A DNA stretch of 57,802 nt from Porcincola intestinalis (GTDB lineage Bacteria > Bacillota > Clostridia > Lachnospirales > Lachnospiraceae), in assembly GCF_009696445.1 (NCBI RefSeq), contig NZ_VULZ01000017.1, forward strand, positions 1-57,802, in the 5' to 3' direction. The notes under the pieces were generated by a model, which saw nothing but the letters and a program-made list of their open reading frames with translations, had not been told where the DNA came from and searched no databases. A program made the translations under genes and the position numbers. Each line of letters starts with the position of its first letter. Position 1 is the first letter of the stretch. Below, piece by piece: positions 8,738 through 17,377 of the stretch.

Positions 8738-8768
8738 AAAAAGGACTGCCGGTGTGGCAGTCCTTTTT
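8738..8768. terminator. Bidirectional terminator between the LCP gene and asnA
   Basis: AAAAAGGACTGCC (8738-8750) and GGCAGTCCTTTTTT (8755-8768) form a perfect stem with an A-run on one side and a T-run on the other, so it can stop both converging genes. Confidence 0.9.
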
Positions 8769-8783
8769 TAACAGGAAGTTTCA

Positions 8784-9797
8784 TCAAAGAAGCGGAATAC
8801 CGGCGCGCTGGCAGGCGCTGCGGGTCGCTTCATCCCAGACGGAGACCTGAACCTCGCCGATATGAGCGGAGCCCAGGATCAGCATGCACAGGCGGCTCTG
8901 CCCGATTCCGCCGCCGATTGTGTAGGGAAGCTCTCCGGCAAGAAGTGCCTTGTGGAAGGGGAGGGAGCGGCGGTCATCGCAGCCGGCTTCCGTCAGCTGC
9001 CGGGACAGGCTTTCCGGGCTGACGCGGATGCCCATAGAGGAAAGTTCGTAGCTGATGCCGAGGGTACTGTTCCAGAACAGGATGTCGCCGTTCAGATCCC
9101 AGTCGTCATAGTCGGGGGCTCTTCCATCGTGCGGCTTCCCGGAGCGGAGCTTCTTGCCGATCTGCATCAGGAAGGTTGTTCCATTCTCCTGTACAAAAGC
9201 GTTCTCACGCTGCTTCGGCGTCAGGTCCGGATAGAGGTCTTCCAGCTCCTGAGATGTGATGAAGGTCACATCCGGGGTGTGAAGCGGGAGCTCGTAGAGC
9301 TCCGGAAACTGTGCATGCAGATTCATTTCCGTGGCGCAGACTGCAGAGACAATCGCACGGACCGTCTGCTTCAGATAGTCTGTATTCCGGTCTTCCTTGC
9401 GGATGACCTTTTCCCAGTCCCACTGGTCGACGTAGATGGAATGGAGATTGTCGAGTTCCTCGTCTCTGCGGATGGCGTTCATGTCGGTGTAAAGCCCTTT
9501 TCCGACGCGGAATCCATAGTCCCGGAGCGCCATGCGCTTCCACTTGGCGAGGGACTGGACGACCTGCGCCTCCGTTCCTGTGTCCTTGATGTCGAAGGTG
9601 ACCTTGCGCTCATAGCCGTTCAGGTCGTCATTCAAGCCGGTGGACGCCTCCAGAAACAGCGGCGCGGAAACACGGTGAAGCTGAAGGGTGGCGGCCAGCG
9701 TGTCAGCGAACTGGCGCTTGATGACGCCGATTGCCTTCTGGGTATCATATTGCGAAAGAAGCGGATGATATCCGTCCGGAATAATGATATGACTCAT
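8784..9797 (-). CDS. asnA: Aspartate-ammonia ligase (asparagine synthetase A)
   Basis: 337 aa, close to the 330 aa of E. coli AsnA. It makes asparagine from aspartate, ammonia and ATP in the cytoplasm. The fold is class II aminoacyl-tRNA synthetase-like; conserved stretches include RVSAPLFLEASTGLNDDLNG, AQVVQSLAKWKR, LHSIYVDQWDWE and the C-terminal GGGIGQSRLCML motif 3. AGAGG lies upstream of the ATG. It is a single gene convergent with the LCP gene. A promoter at 9855-9883 with GTTCAT repeats over the likely start of transcription points to regulation. Confidence 0.96.
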   Translation of the reverse strand: MSHIIIPDGYHPLLSQYDTQKAIGVIKRQFADTLAATLQLHRVSAPLFLEASTGLNDDLNGYERKVTFDIKDTGTEAQVVQSLAKWKRMALRDYGFRVGKGLYTDMNAIRRDEELDNLHSIYVDQWDWEKVIRKEDRNTDYLKQTVRAIVSAVCATEMNLHAQFPELYELPLHTPDVTFITSQELEDLYPDLTPKQRENAFVQENGTTFLMQIGKKLRSGKPHDGRAPDYDDWDLNGDILFWNSTLGISYELSSMGIRVSPESLSRQLTEAGCDDRRSLPFHKALLAGELPYTIGGGIGQSRLCMLILGSAHIGEVQVSVWDEATRSACQRAGIPLL

Positions 9798-9836
9798 AGG
9801 GAGAACCTCTTTCTGTAAGAATCAGTCCATGGTAAA

Positions 9837-9883
9837 ATGTTCATAAACATGTTCATCATACAAGACGTTCATACGAAAGTAAA
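9837..9883 (-). promoter_or_regulatory. asnA promoter with repeated ATGTTCAT boxes
   Basis: On the minus strand TTTACT (9883-9878), 17 bp, TATGAT (9860-9855). Just downstream, ATGTTCAT (written on the plus strand) occurs at 9837-9844 and 9849-9856, spaced 12 bp, and GTTCAT recurs at 9867-9872 inside the spacer. The boxes cover the -10 element and the expected start site, a layout suited to a repressor. Confidence 0.5.
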
Positions 9884-9950
9884 GAAGGAAACGCCGGGCA
9901 AAGAGGCTGGTATAGCCGGCAGATCGTGTGCATTGATTGGAGACTAACGG

Positions 9951-11000
9951 ATGGCTGGAAAACAAGTGAAACAGAAGAATGAGGGGATGGCCCGGCTTCA
10001 GTCTGAGCTGAAGGAGGGAACCTTTCACAGCGTGTACCTGTTTTTCGGCGAGGAGCGCTACCTGGTTCTGAAGATGCGTGACAATCTAGTCAGGGCGGCC
10101 GTGTCACCGGATGACACAATGAACCTGAATATTCACAAAACAGCCTGGCCGGATGTATCGAAGATCATGGATGAGTGCCTGGCGATGCCCTTTTTTGCGG
10201 ACAGACGTGTCGTGCTGGTGCAGGACAGCGGTTATTTCACCGCGGGAAAGGGAAAGGATGAGGCGGAGAAGCTGACCGGACTTCTGGGGGAGCTCCCGGA
10301 AACGACCATCCTTCTGTTTGTTGAGACAGACGTGGACAAGCGGAGCCGGCTTTACAAGGCCGTCTCGAAGGCGGGCCTTTCGGTTGAATTTGAACACCCG
10401 GATGAAATGGAGCTAGCCAGATGGGTTGTCTCACAGCTTTCAGAATACAGGATCCGGATTACAAAGGGTGCCCTGCAGATGCTGCTGGAGAGGACTGACG
10501 CCGATATGACGATGCTCAGGGCTCAGCTTGACAAGCTGGCAGCCTGCGCCGGTGAAGGCGGAACGCTGTCAGAGACGGAGGTAGGAGGACTGGTCGCGGA
10601 GCGGCTGGAAACGAAGGTCTTTGACCTTGTGGACGCGGTCGGACACCGGGACCGGAGAGGAGCGATCAGCCGGTATGATGAGCTGCTCCGGATGCAGGAG
10701 GAACCGAACCGGATTCTCTATTTCCTCGGCAGGCAGTTCAACCTGCTCTACCTGATGAAGGTCCTTTCCCAGAAGGGGAAGGGGACGGTGGAGATGATGA
10801 AGGTGATGGATCTGAGGTACTCATTTCAGATTCGCAAGCTGTCGGACCAGGCGCGTTTCTTTACGACAGAACAGCTTCGGCGTGCAGTTGCGGACTGTAC
10901 AGCCATGGAACAGCGCTTCAAAACGGGAAAAATCGATGTCCGGCTGGGCGTGGAGCTTCTGCTTGTGAAGTACAGCAGGCCGGGTGCATCTGCCCGGTGA
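9951..11000 (+). CDS. holA: DNA polymerase III subunit delta
   Basis: 349 aa. The delta subunit opens the beta clamp during clamp loading. The N-terminal VYLFFGEERYLVLKMRDNL matches the family's GEE(Y/R)LL start, followed by a RecA-like domain without a working P-loop, a small lid domain, and a C-terminal helical collar (about 220-349; RILYFLGRQFNLLYLMKVL). The start at 9951 has GGAGACTAACGG before it. Divergent from asnA. Sequence conservation in this family is low, but length and order fit well. Confidence 0.9.
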   Translation: MAGKQVKQKNEGMARLQSELKEGTFHSVYLFFGEERYLVLKMRDNLVRAAVSPDDTMNLNIHKTAWPDVSKIMDECLAMPFFADRRVVLVQDSGYFTAGKGKDEAEKLTGLLGELPETTILLFVETDVDKRSRLYKAVSKAGLSVEFEHPDEMELARWVVSQLSEYRIRITKGALQMLLERTDADMTMLRAQLDKLAACAGEGGTLSETEVGGLVAERLETKVFDLVDAVGHRDRRGAISRYDELLRMQEEPNRILYFLGRQFNLLYLMKVLSQKGKGTVEMMKVMDLRYSFQIRKLSDQARFFTTEQLRRAVADCTAMEQRFKTGKIDVRLGVELLLVKYSRPGASAR

Positions 11001-11183
11001 GAAACAGTGGTTTTTCAGGATGCCGGAGCCCGGAGCAATCATAACAGATATGTTGCCGGCTGCCACACGGAACTGTCGGACACTGCAGTGCCTGGTGCAG
11101 TCAGAAAAGGCGTTGCTGTTTGCCGTACGCGGACCTGCCTGGCCTGCGAAGGCAGGCGCAGCGAAGAGGGCAGAAGCGGACTT

Positions 11184-12365
11184 TCAGTCGAGCAGAAATT
11201 CGGCCAGGACCACGTTCGAGATCGAGATGCCCCGGTCCGTCAGCCGTACGGCACTCCCATCGTCTGAAAGCAGGTGGAGTTCTGTCAGGTTGGACAGAAC
11301 ACGGCCGTATACCTCATCCATCGATACACCGAACTGCTCCTGAAAGTGCTGCCTTGTGACGCCTTTCATCTCCCGGAGACCGAGAAACATGGTTTCCTCC
11401 ATTTCATTGCTGCGGGACAGGTGCGTGCTCTCCTTCCTTGCAAAGCTGCAGGACAGATATTCGTTCAGATCGGAGGTGTTTTTCCACCGCATGTGATCCG
11501 CCTGACTGGAGGCACCCAGTCCGAAGCCAAGATAAGGTCTTCTTTCCCAGTATCCCTTGTTGTGCACACTTTCAAAACCGTTCAGCGTCCAGTTGGATAT
11601 TTCATAGCGGTGAAAGCTTGTCCCGGAGAGGATGGACTTCAGATCGCTCAGCATGCCGGCTTCCTCATCCTCAGAAGGAAGAAACAGCGGGCAGTCACCA
11701 AGTGCCTTGCGCTCGGCATCCTCGTGGTAGCGTTCCCAGAAGGGAGTGCCGGGCTCGATGATCAGACTGTATGCGGAAAGGTGCTGAGGAGGATCCGGAA
11801 GGGAGAGAACCTGCCTGAGCGTATCGCGAAACTGCACGCGGCTCTGACCGGGAAGGTCATACATCAGATCAACGCTGATATTCTGAAAGCCGGCATCCCG
11901 GGCAGCAGTGTATTCCCTCCTGAAGGTTTCAAAATCGTGGATGCGGCCGAGCGATTTCAGAAGTTTGTTGTCTGCAGACTGCAGACCGATTGAGAGGCGG
12001 TTGATACCGGCCTTGCGGTACATATGAAGCTTTTCGTCATTCAGCGTGCCGGGATTGCATTCCAGGGTGATTTCCGCATCCGGGGCAAGCTCAAAGCAGG
12101 AACGGATGGTATCCAGGATATCTGCAATCAGCATGGCATCGGGAAGGGAAGGCGTTCCGCCGCCGAAAAAAACGGAGAGGATGCGGTATTTTTTCCCAAA
12201 GCCAAGAGAGGCGGCATGAAGTATTTCTCTTCGGAGGACGGAAAAATAACGGCTCTGCATCTCTGAGCCAAGTGTAGTCGAGAGAAAGTCGCAGTACAGA
12301 CATCTGGAGACGCAGAATGGGATGTGAAGATAGAGACCGGCGGATATGCGCGATGGCTGAGTCAT
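11184..12365 (-). CDS. hemW: Radical SAM heme chaperone HemW-like protein
   Basis: 393 aa from the ATG at 12365 (GGAG six bases upstream); a GTG at 12401 with AAGGAA and an ATG at 12377 are alternatives. Cys18, Cys22 and Cys25 (CVSRCLYC) bind the radical SAM 4Fe-4S cluster, followed by CDF and FFGGGTPS, the HemN/HemW signature. The C-terminal winged-helix-like domain is present. The one-residue-spaced HNKGYWERRPYLGFGLGA stretch is typical of HemW rather than true coproporphyrinogen oxidase. HemW delivers heme, but in anaerobes without heme synthesis its role is unclear. It lies downstream of rpsT, separated by a terminator. Confidence 0.88.
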   Translation of the reverse strand: MTQPSRISAGLYLHIPFCVSRCLYCDFLSTTLGSEMQSRYFSVLRREILHAASLGFGKKYRILSVFFGGGTPSLPDAMLIADILDTIRSCFELAPDAEITLECNPGTLNDEKLHMYRKAGINRLSIGLQSADNKLLKSLGRIHDFETFRREYTAARDAGFQNISVDLMYDLPGQSRVQFRDTLRQVLSLPDPPQHLSAYSLIIEPGTPFWERYHEDAERKALGDCPLFLPSEDEEAGMLSDLKSILSGTSFHRYEISNWTLNGFESVHNKGYWERRPYLGFGLGASSQADHMRWKNTSDLNEYLSCSFARKESTHLSRSNEMEETMFLGLREMKGVTRQHFQEQFGVSMDEVYGRVLSNLTELHLLSDDGSAVRLTDRGISISNVVLAEFLLD

Positions 12366-12433
12366 GAAAATCTCCATTCCGCCGCCTTCGGCCGGCGGCA
12401 CAAATATTCCTTCTGGGACTAAGCTGAAGGCAG

Positions 12434-12472
12434 TAAAAAAGGAGCATCGGCGATGACGTTCCGATGCTCCTT
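12434..12472 (-). terminator. Terminator of rpsT
   Basis: On the minus strand a perfect 10-12-bp stem (GGAGCATCGG 12441-12450 with CCGATGCTCC 12461-12470) is followed by six T. It lies between rpsT and hemW. Confidence 0.88.
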
Positions 12473-12540
12473 GACCTTCCTGTTACCAGATCAGAAACCT
12501 GCAGCATCCGGTTCCCGGGATCTGCGGATTGCTGAACGAA

Positions 12541-12804
12541 TTACTGGACGGTGTTGACCAGCTTTGCAAGGCGGGAAACCTTGTTGGAAGCAGTGTTCTT
12601 GTGGAAGACACCCTTCTTCTCAGCTTTGTCGATCAGAGAGGTTGCATTCAGAAGTTCCTTCTGTGCATTCTCCTTGTCGCCAGCTGCAACAGCAGCCTCA
12701 ACCTTCTTGACTGCGGTCTTGACACCGGACTTGATGGCCTTGTTTCTTGCGTTTCTGACCTCAGCAATCAGAACGCGTTTTTTTGCGGACTTGATGTTTG
12801 CCAA
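12541..12804 (-). CDS. rpsT: 30S ribosomal protein S20
   Basis: 87 aa, the usual S20 length, when started at TTG 12804, seven bases after GGAGGT; a longer open frame upstream has no ribosome binding site. The start ANIKSAKKRVL and the basic helical repeat (RNARNKAIKSGVKTAVKKVE) are diagnostic. S20 binds 16S rRNA early in 30S assembly. The weak TTG start is notable because S20 in other bacteria also uses a weak start codon linked to autoregulation. It has its own strong promoter and terminator. Confidence 0.96.
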   Translation of the reverse strand: MANIKSAKKRVLIAEVRNARNKAIKSGVKTAVKKVEAAVAAGDKENAQKELLNATSLIDKAEKKGVFHKNTASNKVSRLAKLVNTVQ

Positions 12805-12914
12805 AACGTACACCTCCAGACAAATGTCTACATTGTAATTGTAATAGATATAAGAAATGAAACCACGTGTGCGCGAGAGAACGGACACGGACGTATCGGC
12901 ACACATTCGAAGTT

Positions 12915-12943
12915 ATTCTAATCCGCAGGGATTGCCTTGTCAA
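12915..12943 (-). promoter_or_regulatory. rpsT promoter
   Basis: Minus strand: TTGACA (12943-12938), 17-bp spacer, TAGAAT (12920-12915). A strong consensus promoter about 110 bases before the TTG start, leaving a leader where autoregulation could act. Confidence 0.85.
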
Positions 12944-12962
12944 CAGATAGGCTGGCTTTTGA

Positions 12963-12991
12963 TTGCATTTTCATGCCCTTTAGGCTACTAT
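12963..12991 (+). promoter_or_regulatory. Probable lepA promoter
   Basis: TTGCAT (12963-12968), 17-bp spacer, TACTAT (12986-12991), back to back with the rpsT promoter. Confidence 0.6.
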
Positions 12992-13110
12992 TAACCGGAT
13001 AAGAAATAAAGAACTGTGTCCGGCAACTGGTTTGCATCTCCATGCAGAGCCATTCTGAAGAAGAGCCGGGCAGATTACGATCTTGCAGATGGTTAACCGG
13101 GGGGATCAAT

Positions 13111-14928
13111 TTGGCTGAAATCAATATGAATCAGATTCGTAATTTCTGTATCATCGCGCACATCGATCACGGAAAAAGCACGCTCGCAGACCGGATCATT
13201 GAAAAGACGGGGGTACTGACGAAGCGTGAGATGCAGGATCAGGTTCTGGACAATATGGACATTGAGCGGGAGCGGGGCATCACGATCAAGTCCCAGACCG
13301 TTCGTGCGGTCTACCATGCGAAGGACGGGAAGGAATATGTCTTTAATCTGATCGATACACCGGGTCATGTGGATTTCAACTACGAGGTCTCCAGGGCGCT
13401 TGCTGCATGTGACGGAGCGGTACTTGTGGTGGACAGTACGCAGGGAATCGAAGCGCAGACGCTCGGCAATGTCTATCTAGCCCTTGACCATGATCTCGAG
13501 ATCCTCCCGGTGATCAACAAGATTGACCTGCCAAGTGCGGACCCGGAGGGGACTGCGAAGGAAATCGAGGATGTCATCGGGCTTGACTGTTCCGACTGCC
13601 CGCGGATATCGGCTAAAACAGGCCTGAACGTGGAGGAGGTCCTAGAGCAGATCGTTCAGAAGCTCCCTGCGCCGACGGGCGACAGGGAGGCAGCGCTCAA
13701 GGCGCTGATCTTCGACTCCCTGTACGATGCCTACAGAGGCGTCATTGTCTTCTGCCGGATTCGGGACGGAAGGCTGAAAAAGGGCATGAGGGTCCGGATG
13801 ATGGGGACAAAGACGGAGGCGGAGGTGGTCGAGGTCGGCTATTTCGGTCCGGGGCAGTTTATCCCATGCGATGAGCTGCAGGCCGGGATGGTCGGTTACT
13901 TCACGGCATTTCTGAAGAATGTTGGCGATACGCGGGTTGGCGACACGGTGACGGATGCAGAGCACCCGACCGCCGAAGCGTATCCGGGCTATCGCAGGCC
14001 GCTCCCGATGGTTTACTGCGGCGTCTATCCGGCGGACAGTGCGAGGTATGGCGACCTCAGGGACGCGCTTGAAAAGCTTCAGCTGAATGATGCGTCTCTC
14101 GAGTTTGAGCCGGAGACCAGTGCTGCTCTCGGCTTCGGCTTCCGCTGCGGGTTCCTCGGACTTCTGCATCTGGAGGTCGTTACCGAGCGGCTGGAGAGGG
14201 AATACAACCTTGACCTGGTGACGACGGCTCCTGGCGTCGTCTACAAGGTTCACAAGACGGACGGTGAGGTCTTTGACCTGACCAATCCGGCAAATCTCCC
14301 GGATCCTTCCGCGATTGAATACATGGAAGAGCCGATTGTCTCGGCGGAGATCATCGTGACGACCGAGTTCATCGGTCCGATCATGCAGCTTTGCCAGGAG
14401 AGAAGAGGGGTTTACAAGGAGACAGAGTATCTGGAGGCAAACCGTGCCGTGCTCCGCTACGATATGCCCCTCAACGAAATCATCTACGACTTCTTCGATG
14501 CCCTGAAGTCCAGGTCAAGAGGCTACGCTTCATTTGACTATGAGATGAAGGGGTATGTACAGTCAAAATTGTGCAGGCTGGACATTCTGGTCAACAAGGA
14601 GCCGGTCGATGCGCTTTCCTTCATTGTGTTTGAGGAAAACGCGTATGACAGAGGGCGCCGGATGTGCGAGAAGCTGAAGAATGAAATCCCGAGGCAGCTG
14701 TTTGATATTCCGATCCAGGCCGCGGTGAATGGCCGCGTGATCGCCAGGGAGACTGTCAGGGCGCTTCGGAAGGATGTCCTGGCGAAGTGTTATGGAGGCG
14801 ATATCTCCAGAAAGAAGAAACTGCTCGAAAAGCAGAAGGAAGGAAAGAAAAAAATGCGCCAGATCGGATCGGTCGAGATTCCGCAGAAGGCGTTTCTGAA
14901 TGTACTGAAACTGGATGACCAGAGCTGA
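13111..14928 (+). CDS. lepA: Elongation factor 4 (LepA), ribosomal GTPase
   Basis: 605 aa from TTG 13111, which follows GGGGGG by six bases and gives the normal family N-terminus ([11 protein letters not shown]); an upstream ATG at 13042 lacks a ribosome binding site, and ATG 13126 would be a shorter alternative. GTPase motifs: AHIDHGKST (16-24), DTPGH, NKID. Domain order is G, II, III, V and the LepA-specific C-terminal domain ending in [19 protein letters not shown]. It acts on ribosomes during initiation or stalled elongation. In many Firmicutes hemW follows lepA; here hemW lies nearby but on the other strand. Confidence 0.97.
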   Translation: MAEINMNQIRNFCIIAHIDHGKSTLADRIIEKTGVLTKREMQDQVLDNMDIERERGITIKSQTVRAVYHAKDGKEYVFNLIDTPGHVDFNYEVSRALAACDGAVLVVDSTQGIEAQTLGNVYLALDHDLEILPVINKIDLPSADPEGTAKEIEDVIGLDCSDCPRISAKTGLNVEEVLEQIVQKLPAPTGDREAALKALIFDSLYDAYRGVIVFCRIRDGRLKKGMRVRMMGTKTEAEVVEVGYFGPGQFIPCDELQAGMVGYFTAFLKNVGDTRVGDTVTDAEHPTAEAYPGYRRPLPMVYCGVYPADSARYGDLRDALEKLQLNDASLEFEPETSAALGFGFRCGFLGLLHLEVVTERLEREYNLDLVTTAPGVVYKVHKTDGEVFDLTNPANLPDPSAIEYMEEPIVSAEIIVTTEFIGPIMQLCQERRGVYKETEYLEANRAVLRYDMPLNEIIYDFFDALKSRSRGYASFDYEMKGYVQSKLCRLDILVNKEPVDALSFIVFEENAYDRGRRMCEKLKNEIPRQLFDIPIQAAVNGRVIARETVRALRKDVLAKCYGGDISRKKKLLEKQKEGKKKMRQIGSVEIPQKAFLNVLKLDDQS

Positions 14929-14936
14929 AATAAAAG

Positions 14937-14973
14937 AGAAGGCCGGGTGCAGGGGCACTCAGCCTTCTTTTTT
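14937..14973 (+). terminator. Terminator of lepA
   Basis: AGAAGGC (14937-14943) pairs with GCCTTCT (14962-14968), with inner pairing GGGTG/CACTC, followed by six T. Confidence 0.85.
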
Positions 14974-15078
14974 GTGAAGGCGACGATCCGGAAGTTATGA
15001 TGCTGGCTTGCCTGCAGGGCATGGCTCCCGGAGACGCCGCCTCCTGCCTTCCATACCGGCTTCAGAGCCATATACGGA

Positions 15079-15966
15079 TCATGAGCCGAACAGCTCGTCG
15101 ACAACGAACCGATGGATTCGAAGATAGGTCTGACCCGTAAAGTGCAGGCCGTCGACCGTCCGGAAGCCTTCGAGCTTCAGAATGGTGGAGGAGTCCAGGT
15201 AATGGCCCGGGAAGGCCTGTTGGACCGCCAGGTTCAGCTTTGTGATGTTCGTGTTTGTCACAAGATCGAGTGCATCCTCGCTTGCTCCATATTCAATCAT
15301 CCTGGCGCGCTGCACGGGATTGACGGATAAAAACCAGAAGGTTGTATCAGGATATTCTGCCACCATATCCCTGTAGGCGGCGAGATACTCATCAATCTGG
15401 TCCGGATCATTGACGCCGAAGTTCAGGACAACCGGGGCATCCGGATTCTGACTGATTGCGTCCGCCATCAGGCTCTTTCCCTCTGACAGAAACCAGCTGC
15501 AGCCTTCCCCGACCTTCCCGACGAACACGCAGTCGTCATCCGGCAGGTATTTCTTCAGCGCGTTCTGCATGCCAATGGTTCTGGAATCTCCCACGAATAT
15601 GATTTTATGGACTGGCAGAGATCTTTCCTGTTCGGGCATCTCTGTTTCCGTTTCTGCTTCAGACACTTCCGGGAGGACAGACTTGTCAGATTCTTTCTGA
15701 AGGCTGATGCCGGCTTCCTGTGCAGTGCTTAAACCGGATTTTTCACCGGATGAACTGGAGGATGCAGACGGGTACGGGCTTTCGGAGGAAGCGGAGTCCG
15801 TATTTTGCCGGATGATCCCTGAGGCATCTGACTCAAGCGGGTTGCTGAGATGGGGATGGCGGCTGTCAAACTCGTCGGTCGCCTTTCTCATATAGAAAGC
15901 CAGAAGAACAAGTGCTGCAAGGGCGGCTGCCGCGCTCAGCAGCAGGATCAGAAGTCGTCTCTTCAT
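15079..15966 (-). CDS. Membrane-anchored SGNH/GDSL hydrolase
   Basis: 295 aa from ATG 15966 (AAGGAG eight bases upstream; an in-frame TTG six bases earlier is too close). One N-terminal membrane helix (about 5-26) without cleavage signs, then a ~90-residue Ser/Glu-rich linker, then an SGNH domain (about 120-295). FVGDSRTIGM holds the nucleophile Ser (block I), NFGVND the Asn block, and DGLHFT the Asp/His pair. It is expected to face outside and to remove or transfer acyl groups, for example O-acetyl on wall polymers or glycans. The substrate is not visible. It stands alone, divergent from the hrcA operon. Confidence 0.85.
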   Translation of the reverse strand: MKRRLLILLLSAAAALAALVLLAFYMRKATDEFDSRHPHLSNPLESDASGIIRQNTDSASSESPYPSASSSSSGEKSGLSTAQEAGISLQKESDKSVLPEVSEAETETEMPEQERSLPVHKIIFVGDSRTIGMQNALKKYLPDDDCVFVGKVGEGCSWFLSEGKSLMADAISQNPDAPVVLNFGVNDPDQIDEYLAAYRDMVAEYPDTTFWFLSVNPVQRARMIEYGASEDALDLVTNTNITKLNLAVQQAFPGHYLDSSTILKLEGFRTVDGLHFTGQTYLRIHRFVVDELFGS

Positions 15967-16031
15967 ATTCAAAGCTCCTTCTATGGTTCAGATTCAATCG
16001 CGCTGCGGTCATGCATGTTCGGCCTGTGAAT

Positions 16032-16056
16032 TGCGAACGAACCCTGTGCGTTCGCA
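16032..16056 (-). other. Hairpin in the leader of the SGNH gene
   Basis: TGCGAACG (16032-16039) and CGTTCGCA (16049-16056) form a perfect 8-bp stem. A possible minus-strand -10 (TAAAAT, 16128-16123) would give the SGNH mRNA a ~150-base leader containing this hairpin. Confidence 0.4.
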
Positions 16057-16157
16057 GTCGGGAATGGCTGTGCCCAGGCACATTTGAGCTGTGCAGGAAG
16101 CCGGCAGGCGCGCAGTAAAGCCATTTTATCACAGTTCAAAAAGTTTTTTGAAAGGTA

Positions 16158-16186
16158 TTGACAAAGGTATCCGGCAGAACTATTAT
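16158..16186 (+). promoter_or_regulatory. Promoter of the hrcA-grpE-dnaK-dnaJ operon
   Basis: Consensus TTGACA (16158-16163), 17-bp spacer, TATTAT (16181-16186), directly followed by a CIRCE operator. Confidence 0.95.
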
Positions 16187-16199
16187 AGTGCCATGGATG

Positions 16200-16226
16200 T
16201 TAGCACTCCACAACAACGAGTGCTAA
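16200..16226 (+). promoter_or_regulatory. CIRCE operator (HrcA binding site)
   Basis: TTAGCACTC (16200-16208), nine bases, GAGTGCTAA (16218-16226): a perfect match to the CIRCE consensus. It begins 13 bases after the -10 box, so bound HrcA would block transcription until heat shock occupies GroEL and inactivates the repressor. Confidence 0.98.
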
Positions 16227-16250
16227 CAAGAAAAGGAAAGGAGGATTCAG

Positions 16251-17354
16251 ATGCAGCTTGATGACAGAAAGTGGACCATTCTGAAAGCGATCATCAAGAC
16301 CTATCTGGAGACAGGCGAGCCGGTTGGATCGAGAACCATCTCAAAGTTTCCGGATCTGAATCTCAGTTCCGCCACGATCCGCAACGAGATGTCCGATCTG
16401 GAAGATATGGGGCTGATCATTCAACCTCATACATCGTCCGGACGTATTCCTTCGGACGCTGGATACCGGCTTTATGTAGACCGGCTGATGGATGAGAAGG
16501 AGGCGGAGGTCTCTCAGATGAAGAACATGATGATCCAGAGGCAGGATAAGCTTGAGATGCTTCTGAAACAACTTGTTCGTTATCTGGCGGTGAATACCAA
16601 TTACGCCACGATGATCACCAGCCCGCAGTACCACAGAACCAGGCTGAAGTTCATTCAGCTTTCGATCATAGATGAAGGACAGATCCTGGCAACGGTGGTG
16701 ACAGAGGGCAACGTGGTAAAGAACCGTGTGATCCATATTCAGCATGGTCTCACTCATGATGAAGTGCTGCAGCTTAATATTCAGCTGAACAGCAGGCTGA
16801 ACGGGCTGACGATCGAGCAGATTAATCTGGATACGATCCAGAAGCTCAAACAGGAGGCTGGCATTCATTCAAACCTGATCTCGGAAGTACTCGATGCGGT
16901 TGCGGACGCCATCTCAAAGGAGGAGGATCTGGAGGTTTACACCTCAGGGGCTACGAATATTTTCAAGTATCCGGAGCTTTCCTCCGATACGGACAAGGCG
17001 AGCGGTCTGATCGAGGCGTTTGAGGAAAAAAAGCCGCTTCTGTCCCTGCTCAGCCAGAATGGCTGTGATGAGCAGGAGCATGGCATCCAGATCTCGATCG
17101 GACGGGAGCTGAAGAACGAGAATATGGAGGACTGCAGCGTGGTCACGGCCAGCTACGATCTGGGGGACGGTGTCTTCGGAAAGATCGGGATTGTAGGCCC
17201 CAAGCGGATGGATTACGACAAGGTGGTCGGGATCCTGAAGAGCGTGACAGCTCAGCTGGATGAGACATATGGCAGGAAGGAAAGCCCCGCAGATGAGAAT
17301 GGGCTTTCTTCCGGGTCAAAAACCAATGACAGAGGCCCGGAGCAGGATGAGTAG
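16251..17354 (+). CDS. hrcA: Heat-inducible transcription repressor HrcA
   Basis: 367 aa, with AAAGGAGG upstream. The N-terminal winged helix (about 1-75) holds the typical ILKAIIKTYLETGEPVGSRT and SSATIRNEMSDLEDMGLI. The GAF-like middle and the inserted dimerisation region follow, and the C-terminus has VVTASYDLGDGVFGKIGIVG and GPKRMDY. It binds the CIRCE at 16200-16226 and represses its own operon, with GroEL as co-factor. The last ~25 residues are polar and longer than in most homologues. Confidence 0.97.
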   Translation: MQLDDRKWTILKAIIKTYLETGEPVGSRTISKFPDLNLSSATIRNEMSDLEDMGLIIQPHTSSGRIPSDAGYRLYVDRLMDEKEAEVSQMKNMMIQRQDKLEMLLKQLVRYLAVNTNYATMITSPQYHRTRLKFIQLSIIDEGQILATVVTEGNVVKNRVIHIQHGLTHDEVLQLNIQLNSRLNGLTIEQINLDTIQKLKQEAGIHSNLISEVLDAVADAISKEEDLEVYTSGATNIFKYPELSSDTDKASGLIEAFEEKKPLLSLLSQNGCDEQEHGIQISIGRELKNENMEDCSVVTASYDLGDGVFGKIGIVGPKRMDYDKVVGILKSVTAQLDETYGRKESPADENGLSSGSKTNDRGPEQDE

Positions 17355-17377
17355 CAGAGCGATGCGGAGGCGATAGG

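Noticed and set aside
8862-9818. 318-aa open frame antisense to asnA
   Set aside because: Opposite a full-length asnA; no ribosome binding site and no family resemblance.
9798-9950. T-box or other riboswitch before asnA
   Set aside because: The leader after the promoter is only about 50 bases and shows repeated short boxes rather than RNA structure.
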